Positions 18,193 through 27,410 of a stretch of DNA of 62,967 nucleotides are shown in pieces (within the stretch, counting starts at the first letter, position 1; each line of letters begins with the position of its first letter). Below the pieces are notes generated by a model, which ran no database searches, was not told the origin of the DNA, and worked only from the letters and a program-made list of their open reading frames with translations. The stretch spans positions 1-62,967 of the forward strand of contig CAIQPK010000020.1 of the NCBI GenBank assembly GCA_903873705.1. Direction: 5' to 3'. Both the position numbers and the translations under genes were made by a program. The DNA is from an uncultured Acidobacteriota bacterium (GTDB lineage: Bacteria > Acidobacteriota > Terriglobia > Terriglobales > Acidobacteriaceae).

Positions 18193-18897
18193 TTAGTCGA
18201 GTTCGAAGAGCAGGACTTCGCCGCCGGTGGCGGTAGTGAGTGAGAGTTTCTGCTCGTTGGTGAAGGCGATTCCGTCGCCGCCCTGGAGTTTGGCGCCGTT
18301 TAGCGTTACTTCGCCTTTGACGACGTGGAGCCAGCCGTGCGGTTTGCCGAAGGTGTGCTCGACGGTTTGGCCGGGTTCGATGACGGCGGCGAAGAGGTCG
18401 GCGTCGGCATAGATGGGGAAGCTGTTGTCGCGGCCGGGAGTTTGGCCTCCGGAGGCGAGCAGGTGGAAGCGGTTGGGCTGCTCGGCTACCGAGAACTTGC
18501 GCTGGTGGTAGACGGGCTTTACGTTGCGCTGGTTGGGTTGAATCCAGATCTGCAGCGAGTGCGAGGAGTCGGTCTCGGAGGCGTTGAACTCGGAGTGGGT
18601 GACGCCGGTGCCGGCGGACATGTGCTGCAGCTCGCCGGGGACGATGATGCCTTCGCCGCCGGTGGAGTCTTTATGGGCGAATGCGCCGGAGATCATGTAG
18701 GTGAGGATCTCCATGTTGTCGTGCGGGTGCTGGCCGAAGCCGCGACCGGGGGCGACGATGTCGTCGTTGATGACGCGGAGGGCGCGGAAGCCCATCCACC
18801 TGGGGTCGTAGTAGTTGGCAAAGCTGAAGGTGAAGTTGGCATCGAGCCAGCCGTGGTTGGCGTGGCCGCGTTCTGCGGCAGGGCGCATGGTGATCAT
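18193..18897 (-). CDS. Pirin family protein (YhhW-like quercetinase)
   Basis: This 234-aa bicupin closely follows E. coli YhhW block by block: ERGHANHGWLD, TFSFANYYDP, FGQHPHDNMEILTY, HMSAGTGVTHSE and LQIWIQP. The metal ligands are the two His of HPHDN and the His and Glu of THSE. YhhW-type pirins oxidise quercetin in vitro; the cellular role is uncertain. It stands alone with its own promoter region of about 80 nt upstream. Confidence 0.92.
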   Translation of the reverse strand: MITMRPAAERGHANHGWLDANFTFSFANYYDPRWMGFRALRVINDDIVAPGRGFGQHPHDNMEILTYMISGAFAHKDSTGGEGIIVPGELQHMSAGTGVTHSEFNASETDSSHSLQIWIQPNQRNVKPVYHQRKFSVAEQPNRFHLLASGGQTPGRDNSFPIYADADLFAAVIEPGQTVEHTFGKPHGWLHVVKGEVTLNGAKLQGGDGIAFTNEQKLSLTTATGGEVLLFELD

Positions 18898-18978
18898 GTG
18901 CGGGTGTTCCAGTCTGGATACGTGGACTCAGTACCCGGATGGAGTAGATGTGGGACGGTGCGGAAAGATTCATGGGGT

Positions 18979-19518
18979 CTACTTAGTCTCGACCCACAGA
19001 GGCGGCGTAGGTACTGAGTACAAGTCGGTTGGTACAACTGTGGTGAAGCGGCCGTTGCCGGTGGTGTCGTAGTAGATGTAAGCCGAAAGACAGGCAGCTT
19101 CCCAGCGGTTACCGTTGGAACTGAGAGAACTGCAAGCGACGGAAATCGCATAGGCGAAGACGTTTTTGTTCCTGCTGAAGCGCCAGAGCTTGTAGACGTG
19201 AACCTGATGTGGTCGATCTTGTTTCCATGGGCCGGGCCCTTGCAACACGGAGTAGGGCGTGGGCGTCATCTCGTTCAGCGTTAGGCCGGTGGGCTGGTCG
19301 CAGGCATTGAGAGTCATCTCCTTGTGTGCGGTGGCGCCTCGCAAGCCCGGTATGGTGAAGCCAGCGGGGTCGTTAAAGCCTGTTCCTGCAGTAGGTAGTG
19401 GTGTGCGCCTGCACTGAGCGGCGCTATGGGCGCATAGCCAAAGCATGAAGAAGGCTGTGACGCGATGCGGGGTAAAGGGCTTTATCACGGCGATGCTCCG
19501 GTCTTGCGCGTTCACCAT
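18979..19518 (-). CDS. Hypothetical exported protein
   Basis: A 179-aa reading frame with a hydrophobic signal-like segment (VTAFFMLWLCAHSAAQC) and a mature part with several Cys, Tyr and Trp residues. I recognise no domain. It is shorter on G/C-rich third positions than its neighbours. The ATG at 19518 is used; a GTG three codons upstream sits too close to the AGAGG box. It ends about 80 nt upstream of the pirin gene on the same strand. Confidence 0.55.
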   Translation of the reverse strand: MVNAQDRSIAVIKPFTPHRVTAFFMLWLCAHSAAQCRRTPLPTAGTGFNDPAGFTIPGLRGATAHKEMTLNACDQPTGLTLNEMTPTPYSVLQGPGPWKQDRPHQVHVYKLWRFSRNKNVFAYAISVACSSLSSNGNRWEAACLSAYIYYDTTGNGRFTTVVPTDLYSVPTPPLWVETK

Positions 19519-19533
19519 GATAAACACGCCTCT

Positions 19534-20025
19534 TCATGGTCGGTGGGCGGCCATGAAGAGGTAGTCCATGTGCCAGTCGGGGGCGATGCCGGCGTGGCGC
19601 ATGAGGGTGGCCAACTGGGCGTAGTGGCGGATGCCGTGGAGCAGGCCGTGGAAGAGGATCACGCGGCGCGGTGCGACGAGCGGGCCTTCGGAGCGGGTGA
19701 GGAAGCGGAACTCTTCGTCCCATTTGTAGTTGGGGTCGGCGAGGAGCACGCGGTACTTGGCGACGGCGGTATCGTGGATGTGGAAGAGCTCGGCGAGGGT
19801 GGATTTGGGGAGGTCGGCGTAGTCGGTGGGCGGCTCTCCGGAGAGCTGCTGGGCGTAGCGTAGCTCGGCTGCGGCGATGTGCTGGAGCAGGTCGGCGACG
19901 GTGTTGCTGCCGCGGACGTCACAGGGCAGGGCGAGGGCTTCGGGGTGCGGTTCGAGGAGGGCGCGCCACTTCTGGGCGGTAGTGTCGTTCCAGAGCAGGA
20001 GATCCTCGGCGGAAAGATTGGGCAT
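19534..20025 (-). CDS. DinB family protein
   Basis: A 163-aa DinB four-helix-bundle protein. The three metal-binding histidines fit H49 (LLQHIAAAELR), H126 and H130 (FHGLLHGIRHYAQL). The family includes thiol-dependent metalloenzymes (bacillithiol and mycothiol transferases) and many proteins of unknown role. It starts 15 nt upstream of the following small exported gene on the same strand and is divergent from the Nramp gene. Confidence 0.85.
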   Translation of the reverse strand: MPNLSAEDLLLWNDTTAQKWRALLEPHPEALALPCDVRGSNTVADLLQHIAAAELRYAQQLSGEPPTDYADLPKSTLAELFHIHDTAVAKYRVLLADPNYKWDEEFRFLTRSEGPLVAPRRVILFHGLLHGIRHYAQLATLMRHAGIAPDWHMDYLFMAAHRP

Positions 20026-20121
20026 GGGGCGAGCTCCTTTTGTGCGATGAGATGAGCGGGGGAGGGCAAACGGCGCAGAATCAGTAGAGTGGAGCGGCGG
20101 TGCACTCTATACTCAAAGATA

Positions 20122-21522
20122 ATGGCCGGTCCTCACTCCCAACATGACGACATCGATAGAGAAGTGGCGGCTTCTCCTGCGGCGAGCGCGGCAGCGACGG
20201 CGGGGCTGAAGGTGAAGGAATCAGGGGCGGGGATTCTGCCTCCGTTTCGTCGCAACGAGATGTGGAAGTACTTTGGGCCGGCGTTTGTGGCGTCGATTGC
20301 GTATATCGACCCGGGTAATTTTGCGACCAACATCCAGGGCGGGAGCCGGTTTGGGTATCGGTTGCTTTGGGTGTTGCTGTGGTCGAATGCGATGGCGATC
20401 CTGATCCAGTATCTGAGCGCAAAGCTGGGGATTGTGACCGGACTGACGCTGCCGCAGAACTGCCGCAAACATTTCTCTCGGCCGATGGCGATTGCGCTTT
20501 GGGTGGCGGCGGAGGTGGCGGCGATTGCGACCGACCTGGCGGAGTTCCTGGGGGCGGCGCTGGGGCTTTATCTGCTGTTTGGGCCGGCGTTGCTGGCGCG
20601 GGGGTGGAGCGCGACTCAGTCGCTGCTGGCGGCGGCGCTGGTGTCGACGGTACTGGTGTTTGGGATACTGGCGCTGGACCTGGCGGGGTTCCGGTGGTTT
20701 GAGCGCGGGATCATGGTGTTCCTGGCGATCATTGGCGCGTGCTATGCGATTGAAGTTTTCCTGGTTCATCCGGACTGGCAGAGTGCGGCGCTCCATGCCG
20801 TGCTGCCGACGTTTGCGGTGGGCAGCAAGAAGGACCTGAGCGACAGTGTGTATCTTGCGGTGAGCATGCTGGGGGCGACGGTGATGCCGCACGTGATTTA
20901 TCTGCACTCGGCGCTGGTGCAGCCGCGGCTGATTGAAATGGCGCCGCCACCCAAGCGGGTGCTGCCGGCGATGGTGCGGGAGTATTTGCGGTATGAGTTG
21001 ATCGATGTGTTTGTGGCGATGAATGGGGCCTGGCTGATCAATTCGGCGATGATTATCATGGCGGCGGTGGCGTTTACGCACGGCGTGGTGGTGGACGACG
21101 TCGAAGTGGCGTACAAGACGCTGGGGCCGCTGCTGGGGCCGATGGCGGCGGGGGCGTTTGCGATTGCGCTGCTGTGCTCGGGGCTGTCGAGCTCGACGGT
21201 GGGCGTGATGGCCGGGCAGGTGATTATTGAAGGGTTCCTGAATATTCGCTTCCCGATTTTTGTGCGGCGGCTGATCACGATCATTCCGGCGATTGCGGTG
21301 ATTGCGACGGGGTTCTCGCCGTTGAAGATCATCGTGCTGTCGCAGGCAGTGTTGAGCTTTACGCTGCCGGCGGCGCTGATCCCGCTGCTGATCCTGACCA
21401 ATCGCCATGGTGTAATGGGGGATTTTGCTTCAGCAGGGCGCACGCGGGTGGCGGGGTGGGCCTGCGTGGGGATTATTGTGTCGCTGAACGTGGTGCTGCT
21501 GGTTCAGTTGGCGATGGGGTAG
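20122..21522 (+). CDS. Nramp family divalent metal transporter
   Basis: About 466 aa with roughly 11 hydrophobic segments. The transport-site motifs are DPGN at 63-66 in the first membrane helix and ATVMPHVIYLHSALVQ in the sixth, matching proton-coupled Mn2+/Fe2+ transporters of the MntH type. The canonical MPHN of bacterial MntH is MPHV here, a substitution next to the metal site worth noting. The start is uncertain: ATG 20122 has no obvious ribosome binding site, and a GTG at 20089 is possible. No riboswitch or MntR box was recognised. Confidence 0.88.
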   Translation: MAGPHSQHDDIDREVAASPAASAAATAGLKVKESGAGILPPFRRNEMWKYFGPAFVASIAYIDPGNFATNIQGGSRFGYRLLWVLLWSNAMAILIQYLSAKLGIVTGLTLPQNCRKHFSRPMAIALWVAAEVAAIATDLAEFLGAALGLYLLFGPALLARGWSATQSLLAAALVSTVLVFGILALDLAGFRWFERGIMVFLAIIGACYAIEVFLVHPDWQSAALHAVLPTFAVGSKKDLSDSVYLAVSMLGATVMPHVIYLHSALVQPRLIEMAPPPKRVLPAMVREYLRYELIDVFVAMNGAWLINSAMIIMAAVAFTHGVVVDDVEVAYKTLGPLLGPMAAGAFAIALLCSGLSSSTVGVMAGQVIIEGFLNIRFPIFVRRLITIIPAIAVIATGFSPLKIIVLSQAVLSFTLPAALIPLLILTNRHGVMGDFASAGRTRVAGWACVGIIVSLNVVLLVQLAMG

Positions 21523-21525
21523 AGC

Positions 21526-21558
21526 AGGGAATAGGGAATAAGGAATAGGGAATAGGGA
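21526..21558. repeat. Short tandem GGGAATA-type repeat
   Basis: Four near-identical copies of AGGGAATA / AGGAATA lie directly after the Nramp stop. A related double GGGATTA occurs at about 34349, after the chorismate mutase gene. The function is unknown; they look like slippage-prone intergenic satellites. Confidence 0.5.
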
Positions 21559-21584
21559 TCGACTTCGCGGTGGGAAAAAGGTGA

Positions 21585-21613
21585 GGCCCGCTGTTGGCGG
21601 GCCCTGACTTTTT
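21585..21613. terminator. Bidirectional intrinsic terminator
   Basis: The GGCCCGC / GCGGGCC stem with loop TGTTG is followed on the plus strand by CTGACTTTTT. On the minus strand it is followed by TCACCTTTTTC. It separates the convergent Nramp and Gln-rich lipoprotein genes. Confidence 0.85.
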
Positions 21614-21634
21614 GGTTTGGGTGATGTTTGGTGG

Positions 21635-23287
21635 TTACTTGTGGCCGTCATGGCCATTTCCGCCGCCGTGGGGATTTCCGCCGCCGCCGTTACCTCCTGC
21701 ATTACCGTGGGGGGCTTCGACGTGGGGAGCTGCGGCGGGCGGGGGAGCCGGCGCCGGATGGGGTGGCTCAGCACGCGGGGCAGGAGCTGCTGCGGGCGCA
21801 GGTCGTGGGGCTTCTACGCGCTGCTGCTGTTGGCGCTGCTGCATCTGCTGTTGCACTTGCTGTTGACGCTGCTGCTGCTCGGCCTGGTGCTGCTGCATCT
21901 GCTGCTGCTGGCCCTGCTGCCGTTGCTGCTGTTCTGCCTGGCGCTGCTGTTGGCGAACCTGCTCCTGCTGGGCCTGACCCGGCTGTTGCTGGCGAACCTG
22001 TTCCTGCTGCTGGCGTTGCTGATTCTGTAACTGCTGCTGCTGCTGGCGGCCCTGCTGCTGTAGTCGCTGCTGATTCTGCGCCTGGCCTTGCTGCTGCTGG
22101 CGGAGTTGCTCCTGTTGCTGGTGTTGCTGGTTCTGTACCTGGCCCTGCTCCTGCTTCTGGCGCAACTGGTTTTGTAGTTGAACCTGCTGTTGCTGGCGAA
22201 CCTGATCCTGTTGCTGGCGCTGCTGATTCTGGACCTGCGTCTGCTGTTGGCGTTGTTGCTCCATCTGCATGCGCTGGTCCTGCTGCACGGCGTTGTTTTG
22301 CGCGGGGCGACCATTGAAACCGCCGCGTTCGGCGGGAGCGGCGATGCCGGGAGTAGCGGCTACGGGGCGGGCGAAGGTGGCCTGGTTGGGGCGGCCGTGA
22401 TTGGCGTTGAAGGACTGGTTGCGGTCGCGTGCGGCATCGTTGCGGATGGCGATCTGGGTCTGCATGGGAGCGGTGTGCTGCTCGTGCATAGCTGAGAGTT
22501 CAGCCGGGCGCGGACGATACTGGCTGCCGCCGGGGCCGTTATAGCTGAAGCGCGAGCGATTGGCATCGTTGTAGTTAGGGGCGGGGCGCTCGTAGATGTA
22601 GCGGACGTTGTTGTTAATGCGGTTGTAAGTGCGGTTGTAGTAGAAGTCGTTGCCCTGCCAGTACCCGCCTTCATAACCGAAGCCGATGTAGCCGAAGCCG
22701 TAGTTGATGCCGCCGTAGTAGCCGATGTGGCGTCCCCAGTAGCCGTGGTGCCAGCGATAGCGGCTGGCGGAGTGATCCCAGTAGCCGGGGGTCCAGAGCG
22801 CGCCGTAGTAAGGTGCCGCGACCCAGGCCCCGGGGACCCAGTAGTAGCCGTAGGTGCCGTAATCCCAGTAGCCGGGAGTCCAGATGTAGTTGGGGCCGGG
22901 TGCGGGAGGCTGTTCATAGTCGGGCAGCGGGGGAGGCGCCTGGTCGGCGTAGATGTTGTCGTCGTAGGGCTGATCGTCGTAGTAGCCGTCGGGCGTTTGG
23001 GCATAGTTGCGCTGGACGGGGGCTGGACCGTAGTTCTGCGCCTGTTGCTGCGGGGCGTAAGAAGCGCTTTGGCCGAGAACCTGGGTGGGCTGCGAGCCGT
23101 CGGCTGGGGCCAGGTTGCCGGCTGCCGGGTCGGCGCCATTGGCGGTGTTATCGACGATGGGGGCCTGCTGGGTGTCGCTCTTGCAGCCGACGAAAGTGAG
23201 GGCCAAGGCTGCGGACATCACGATAAGGCCGGCAGCTCGTACTGAGAGGGAACGCGGAGAAGATGGGTTGAGACGGGTCGAACGCAT
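21635..23287 (-). CDS. WXXGXW-repeat, Gln-rich putative lipoprotein
   Basis: A 550-aa envelope protein. A signal peptide ends in a lipobox-like TFVGC, giving a probable lipidated Cys. The middle has several WXXGXW-type repeats (WTPGYWDYG, WVPGAWV, WTPGYWDHS, WHHGYWG), then Gly/Tyr-rich strands. From about residue 330 to 510 the chain is dominated by Gln runs broken by Arg, Val and Asn, predicted coiled or disordered. It ends in a Pro/Ala and Gly/His tail. ATG 23287 has GAGGA at 9 nt; the open frame extends further upstream but without signal. Role unknown, possibly surface or cell-wall associated. Confidence 0.75.
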   Translation of the reverse strand: MRSTRLNPSSPRSLSVRAAGLIVMSAALALTFVGCKSDTQQAPIVDNTANGADPAAGNLAPADGSQPTQVLGQSASYAPQQQAQNYGPAPVQRNYAQTPDGYYDDQPYDDNIYADQAPPPLPDYEQPPAPGPNYIWTPGYWDYGTYGYYWVPGAWVAAPYYGALWTPGYWDHSASRYRWHHGYWGRHIGYYGGINYGFGYIGFGYEGGYWQGNDFYYNRTYNRINNNVRYIYERPAPNYNDANRSRFSYNGPGGSQYRPRPAELSAMHEQHTAPMQTQIAIRNDAARDRNQSFNANHGRPNQATFARPVAATPGIAAPAERGGFNGRPAQNNAVQQDQRMQMEQQRQQQTQVQNQQRQQQDQVRQQQQVQLQNQLRQKQEQGQVQNQQHQQQEQLRQQQQGQAQNQQRLQQQGRQQQQQLQNQQRQQQEQVRQQQPGQAQQEQVRQQQRQAEQQQRQQGQQQQMQQHQAEQQQRQQQVQQQMQQRQQQQRVEAPRPAPAAAPAPRAEPPHPAPAPPPAAAPHVEAPHGNAGGNGGGGNPHGGGNGHDGHK

Positions 23288-23806
23288 AGGAAAAGTCCTC
23301 ACTCTTTGAGATGCATGCGGGGGTTGGCAAGGCCCCCTGAGCGGAACGGAGAAGCATGACGATTCGTTCAGCGAGAAAAGTTGCGGTCGCACAGCCAGGA
23401 AGCACGCTGGTGTACCCAGAGCGGTGGCCCTGAAGTTTCTTATTGAGCGAAGAGGGTCGTGCGGGCATGATGTTCTGCAGGTGAGCTCGATGCCAACCAG
23501 CCTCGGGCGAGAAATGTTTCCGGGGTGTCGGAAGAAGGATGCATGAGGAAGGGCGGCAGGGGTAAAATTGGGAGCATGTTGAGCTGCGCTCCCATCAAGC
23601 GCTTTCGCCGTGGCCGCCACGATCGCGGCTGGTTTCTATAGACCCCGCGCATCCTGCGCACTCGCTCTGCTACCCTCATTTTGATTTTTTTGCCGCTCGG
23701 CGAAGCGTTTTGAAGACGCTTCAGCTTTCAGCCGTTGCGCCCTCACTCGATCCGGAGATTACCCGCGCCCTGGTGCGCGCTCCGCGACATACAGGAGAGA
23801 TGAACC
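23288..23806. other. Divergent intergenic region between lipoprotein gene and acnA
   Basis: About 520 bases carry the promoters of two divergent genes. The acnA side contains an AT-rich tract (TTTTGATTTTTTTGCCG near 23680) and ends in an AGGAGAG box. I found no convincing small gene or known regulatory RNA. An iron-related control element upstream of acnA cannot be recognised by eye. Confidence 0.4.
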
Positions 23807-26695
23807 ATGCCAAACACTCAGCACCCGAACAGCTTCAACGCCGCCGCTACGCTTACGTCGGGCGGAAAGACGGTGGACTACTTCAACCTTGAGGCGATGG
23901 AAGGCGTCAACCTGAAGCGGCTACCGTTTTCGCTGCGCATACTGCTGGAAAACCTGCTGCGGCGGGAGGACGGCGAGACTGTCACTGCTGACGACATCAC
24001 GTTCCTGGCAAACTGGGACCCCAAGGCGGAGCCCTCGCGCGAGATCGCTTACATGCCGGCGCGGGTGTTGATGCAGGACTTTACGGGCGTGCCGGCGATC
24101 GTCGATCTGGCCGCGATGCGGGATGCGATGCGGGCGCTGGGTGGGAACCCGGAGAAGATCAATCCGCTGCAGCCGGCGGAGCTGGTGATCGACCACTCGG
24201 TGCAGGTGGATGAGTACGGCACGGCCAACGCTTATGACTTCAACGCGGCGCTGGAGTTCCAGCGGAACCGCGAGCGGTATGCGTTTTTGAAGTGGGGACA
24301 GACGGCGTTCCGCAATTTTTCTGCGGTGCCTCCCGGTATGGGAATCTGCCACCAGGTGAACCTGGAGTACCTGGCACGGGTGACGTTTACGACCGAGATT
24401 GACGGCAAAACCGTGGCTTATCCGGATACGGTTGTGGGCACGGACTCGCACACGACGATGATCAACGGGCTGGGCGTTCTGGGATGGGGCGTCGGTGGCA
24501 TTGAGGCCGAGGCCGCGATGCTGGGGCAGCCGGTGTCGATGCTGATTCCGCAGGTGGTGGGCTACAAGCTGGTTGGGAAGCTGAAGGAAGGGTCGACTGC
24601 GACGGACCTGGTGCTGGTTGTGGTGGAGGCGCTGCGCAAGCTGGGAGTGGTGAACAAGTTCGTGGAGTTCTACGGGCCGGGCGTGAGCGAACTGCCGCTG
24701 GCGGATCGCGCGACGATTGCGAACATGGCTCCGGAGTATGGGGCTACGTGCGGCATCTTCCCGGTCGATAAAGAGACGCTGAATTATCTGCGGCTGACGG
24801 GCCGCCCTGAAGAGCAGATTGCGCTGACCGAGGCTTATTACCGTGCGCAGGGTCTGTTCCATACGCCGGATGCTCCGGAGGCGGAGTATTCGGCTACGCT
24901 GACGCTGGATCTCTCGACGGTGGAGCCTTGTGTTTCGGGGCCGAAGCGTCCTCAGGACCGGGTGCTGCTATCGAAGACGCCGGAGAGCTTTGCGCAGCAG
25001 CTGCCGAGCCTGCTGGGGCCGAACGCGAACAAGAGCGTGGCGCGGCAGATGGTGCGCTGGGAAGGTGAGGGCGGTCATGCTTCCGCAAACGGCGACGTGA
25101 GCGGAACGGTGGGTGCGCCTGCGCCTGCGGTGCCTGAGCTGGTGCAGGTGAACACGACCACCCACGATGGCAAAGGCGGCGGAACGGCGCTGTTGGAGGC
25201 GCCGAACTCGGTAGAGGCGCGGTTTGGTGTGCAGCCGGAGAAGTATCTGGACAACGGGTCGATTGTGATTGCGGCTATTACGAGCTGCACGAACACGTCG
25301 AACCCCTACGTGATGATGGCTGCCGGCCTGGTGGCGAAGAAGGCTGTTGAGGCCGGGTTGACGATGCCGCCGTGGGTGAAGACGTCGCTGGCGCCGGGGT
25401 CGCGGGTGGTGACGGACTATTACACGCGGGCAGGGTTGCTGCAGTACCTGGATGCGTTGCGCTTCAACGTTGTGGGCTATGGCTGCACGGTGTGTATTGG
25501 CAACTCGGGGCCGCTGCCGACGGATGTTTCCAAGGCGATTGAGGACCATGGGCTGGTGGCGGTTTCGGTGCTCTCGGGCAATCGTAACTTTGAGGGACGT
25601 ATCTCGGCTGAGGTGCGTGCGAATTACCTGATGTCGCCTCCGCTGGTGGTGGCCTATGCGCTGGCGGGGCACATTTCGCATAACTTCGATACCGACCCGC
25701 TGGGTTATGGCAAGGACCGGAAGCCGGTTTTCCTGAAGGACATCTGGCCGACACAGCAGGAAGTCGCGGACACGGTGAACCAGTGCATCGATGCGGAGAT
25801 GTACAAACACCAGTACTCGACGGTGTCGTTGGGCGATGCGAACTGGCAGAAGATGGAGTTTCCTTCCGGCGATACGTATGCGTGGGACCTGGAGTCGACG
25901 TACATCCGCAAGGCGCCGTACTTTGACGGGATGCCGGCGACGCCGAAGGAAGTGGAAGACATTGTCGACGCGCGGGTGCTGGCTGTGCTGGGCGACTCGG
26001 TGACGACAGACCATATTTCTCCGGCGGGATCGATCAAGAAGGGTGGACCTGCGGGCAACTACCTGGAGAAGCATGGTGTGAAGCCGTCGGAGTTCAACTC
26101 TTATGGCTCGCGGCGCGGCAACCATGAGGTGATGGCGCGGGGCACGTTTGCGAATGTGCGGCTAAAGAACAAGCTGGCTCCTGGCACTGAAGGCGGCGTG
26201 ACGCGGTTGCTGCCGGAGGGTGAGGGCATGTCGATCTATGACGCCAGTGTTAAGTATGCCGAGCGTGGCGTGAAGCTGGCGATCATTGCGGGCAAGGAGT
26301 ATGGTTCGGGGTCGTCGCGCGACTGGGCGGCCAAGGGGCCGAAGCTGCTGGGGATCACGTTTGTGATCGCCGAGAGCTATGAGCGCATTCACCGGTCGAA
26401 CCTGGTTGGCATGGGCATTCTTCCGCTGCAGTTTGAGCCGGGAGAGACGGCGGAAACGCTGGGCCTGACCGGTGAGGAGACGTACACGATCGGCGGCGCG
26501 CCGGGTGAGCTGAAGGCCATGCTGGACGGGAAATTCGCTAACGGTAAGAACATCACCGTGGTGGCGACGTCGCCTGAAGGCGAGGTGACGGATTTCCCGG
26601 TGGTGGTGCGGATCGATACGCCGCAGGAGATCCTCTACTACCAGCACGGCGGCATTCTGCAGTACGTGCTGCGGCAGCTGGCGGGGAAGGCGTAA
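23807..26695 (+). CDS. acnA: Aconitate hydratase A
   Basis: At 962 aa this is an AcnA/IRP-type aconitase, longer than the usual ~890-910. It isomerises citrate and isocitrate in the TCA cycle. The [4Fe-4S] cluster cysteines are near residue 490 (SCTNTSNP) and near 559 and 562 (GCTVCIGNSGP). The extra length is mainly a linker at about 420-468, rich in Gly, Ala, Pro and Thr, between domains. It may also hydrate 2-methyl-cis-aconitate for the methylcitrate cycle, as AcnB-type or AcnD enzymes do elsewhere, but nothing here proves that. The start has AGGAGAG at 8 nt; a terminator follows. Confidence 0.96.
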   Translation: MPNTQHPNSFNAAATLTSGGKTVDYFNLEAMEGVNLKRLPFSLRILLENLLRREDGETVTADDITFLANWDPKAEPSREIAYMPARVLMQDFTGVPAIVDLAAMRDAMRALGGNPEKINPLQPAELVIDHSVQVDEYGTANAYDFNAALEFQRNRERYAFLKWGQTAFRNFSAVPPGMGICHQVNLEYLARVTFTTEIDGKTVAYPDTVVGTDSHTTMINGLGVLGWGVGGIEAEAAMLGQPVSMLIPQVVGYKLVGKLKEGSTATDLVLVVVEALRKLGVVNKFVEFYGPGVSELPLADRATIANMAPEYGATCGIFPVDKETLNYLRLTGRPEEQIALTEAYYRAQGLFHTPDAPEAEYSATLTLDLSTVEPCVSGPKRPQDRVLLSKTPESFAQQLPSLLGPNANKSVARQMVRWEGEGGHASANGDVSGTVGAPAPAVPELVQVNTTTHDGKGGGTALLEAPNSVEARFGVQPEKYLDNGSIVIAAITSCTNTSNPYVMMAAGLVAKKAVEAGLTMPPWVKTSLAPGSRVVTDYYTRAGLLQYLDALRFNVVGYGCTVCIGNSGPLPTDVSKAIEDHGLVAVSVLSGNRNFEGRISAEVRANYLMSPPLVVAYALAGHISHNFDTDPLGYGKDRKPVFLKDIWPTQQEVADTVNQCIDAEMYKHQYSTVSLGDANWQKMEFPSGDTYAWDLESTYIRKAPYFDGMPATPKEVEDIVDARVLAVLGDSVTTDHISPAGSIKKGGPAGNYLEKHGVKPSEFNSYGSRRGNHEVMARGTFANVRLKNKLAPGTEGGVTRLLPEGEGMSIYDASVKYAERGVKLAIIAGKEYGSGSSRDWAAKGPKLLGITFVIAESYERIHRSNLVGMGILPLQFEPGETAETLGLTGEETYTIGGAPGELKAMLDGKFANGKNITVVATSPEGEVTDFPVVVRIDTPQEILYYQHGGILQYVLRQLAGKA

Positions 26696-26728
26696 GGGCA
26701 GACGGTAGAGTGTAGATGGTAGAGAAGA

Positions 26729-26757
26729 GCGAGCCCGCGGTTGGGGCTCGCTTTTTT
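26729..26757 (+). terminator. Intrinsic terminator after acnA
   Basis: GCGAGCCC / GGGCTCGC stem-loop followed by TTTTTT, 33 nt past the acnA stop. Confidence 0.9.
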
Positions 26758-26837
26758 CTTTGTGCGGTGGATGAATTTTTCGTCACGTGGGCGGCTTTGG
26801 CTTGCGGGTGGGTTGGGTAACGGGAGAGCATAGGCGC

Positions 26838-27410
26838 ATGGAAATTACGGCTCGGGGACTTTGGACGCTGGTGCATGGGATGGGGTTTGGGGCGTTGTAC
26901 TTGCTGGCGTGCTCGGGTGCGCTGGTGGAGCTGTACCGCTTTACCATGCCGGATCGGCCGGGGCATTTCAGCGAGAATCGGTCGGGGTTTTTGCGGGGGT
27001 ACATGCTGGCGATGGTGGTGCTGGCGTGGCTGGCGGTGTTGAGTGGCGCTTACGTGATTTATCCGTGGTATCGGGCGGTGGCGCCGGCGGGGACGGTGGA
27101 TTTGGCGGGCTATCCGCAGCTGTATCTGCGGGCGCACCCGGAGATGGTGGGATGGCACACGCTGGGCATGGAGTGGAAGGAGCACGTGGCGTGGTTGACA
27201 CCGATCGCGATCACGATGGCGGCTGCGGTGTTTATCCGCTACGGGCGTGAGCTGCGATCGCATCGCGGGTTGCGGCAGGCGGTGGTGGGGTTTACGGCGG
27301 TGTCGTTTTTTGCGGCGGGTGTGGCGGGGTTCTTTGGCGCGATGATCAATAAGACGGCACCGACGCAAGGCGGAGACACGATCCGCATCATGGGTGAGGT
27401 GGCGCGATGA
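26838..27410 (+). CDS. Membrane protein of unknown function
   Basis: The 190-aa protein has four or five hydrophobic segments (VHGMGFGALYLLACSGALVEL, MLAMVVLAWLAVLSGAYVI, WLTPIAITMAAAVFI, VGFTAVSFFAAGVAGFFGAMI). Histidines near the membrane (LVHGMGFG, RAHPEMVGWHTLGMEWKEHVAW) could suggest haem or quinone contact, as in some cytochrome-b-like proteins, but I cannot assign a family. Its last four bases overlap the start of the next membrane gene (ATGA), so the two are translationally coupled. Confidence 0.7.
   Translation: MEITARGLWTLVHGMGFGALYLLACSGALVELYRFTMPDRPGHFSENRSGFLRGYMLAMVVLAWLAVLSGAYVIYPWYRAVAPAGTVDLAGYPQLYLRAHPEMVGWHTLGMEWKEHVAWLTPIAITMAAAVFIRYGRELRSHRGLRQAVVGFTAVSFFAAGVAGFFGAMINKTAPTQGGDTIRIMGEVAR

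Noticed and set aside
21800-22270. CTGCTG-rich repeat tract, considered as a CRISPR or satellite array
   Set aside because: It is the coding DNA of poly-Gln runs; there are no regular direct repeats with spacers.
23288-23620. N-terminal extension of the Gln-rich lipoprotein frame
   Set aside because: It has no ribosome binding site and would bury the signal peptide that starts at 23287.
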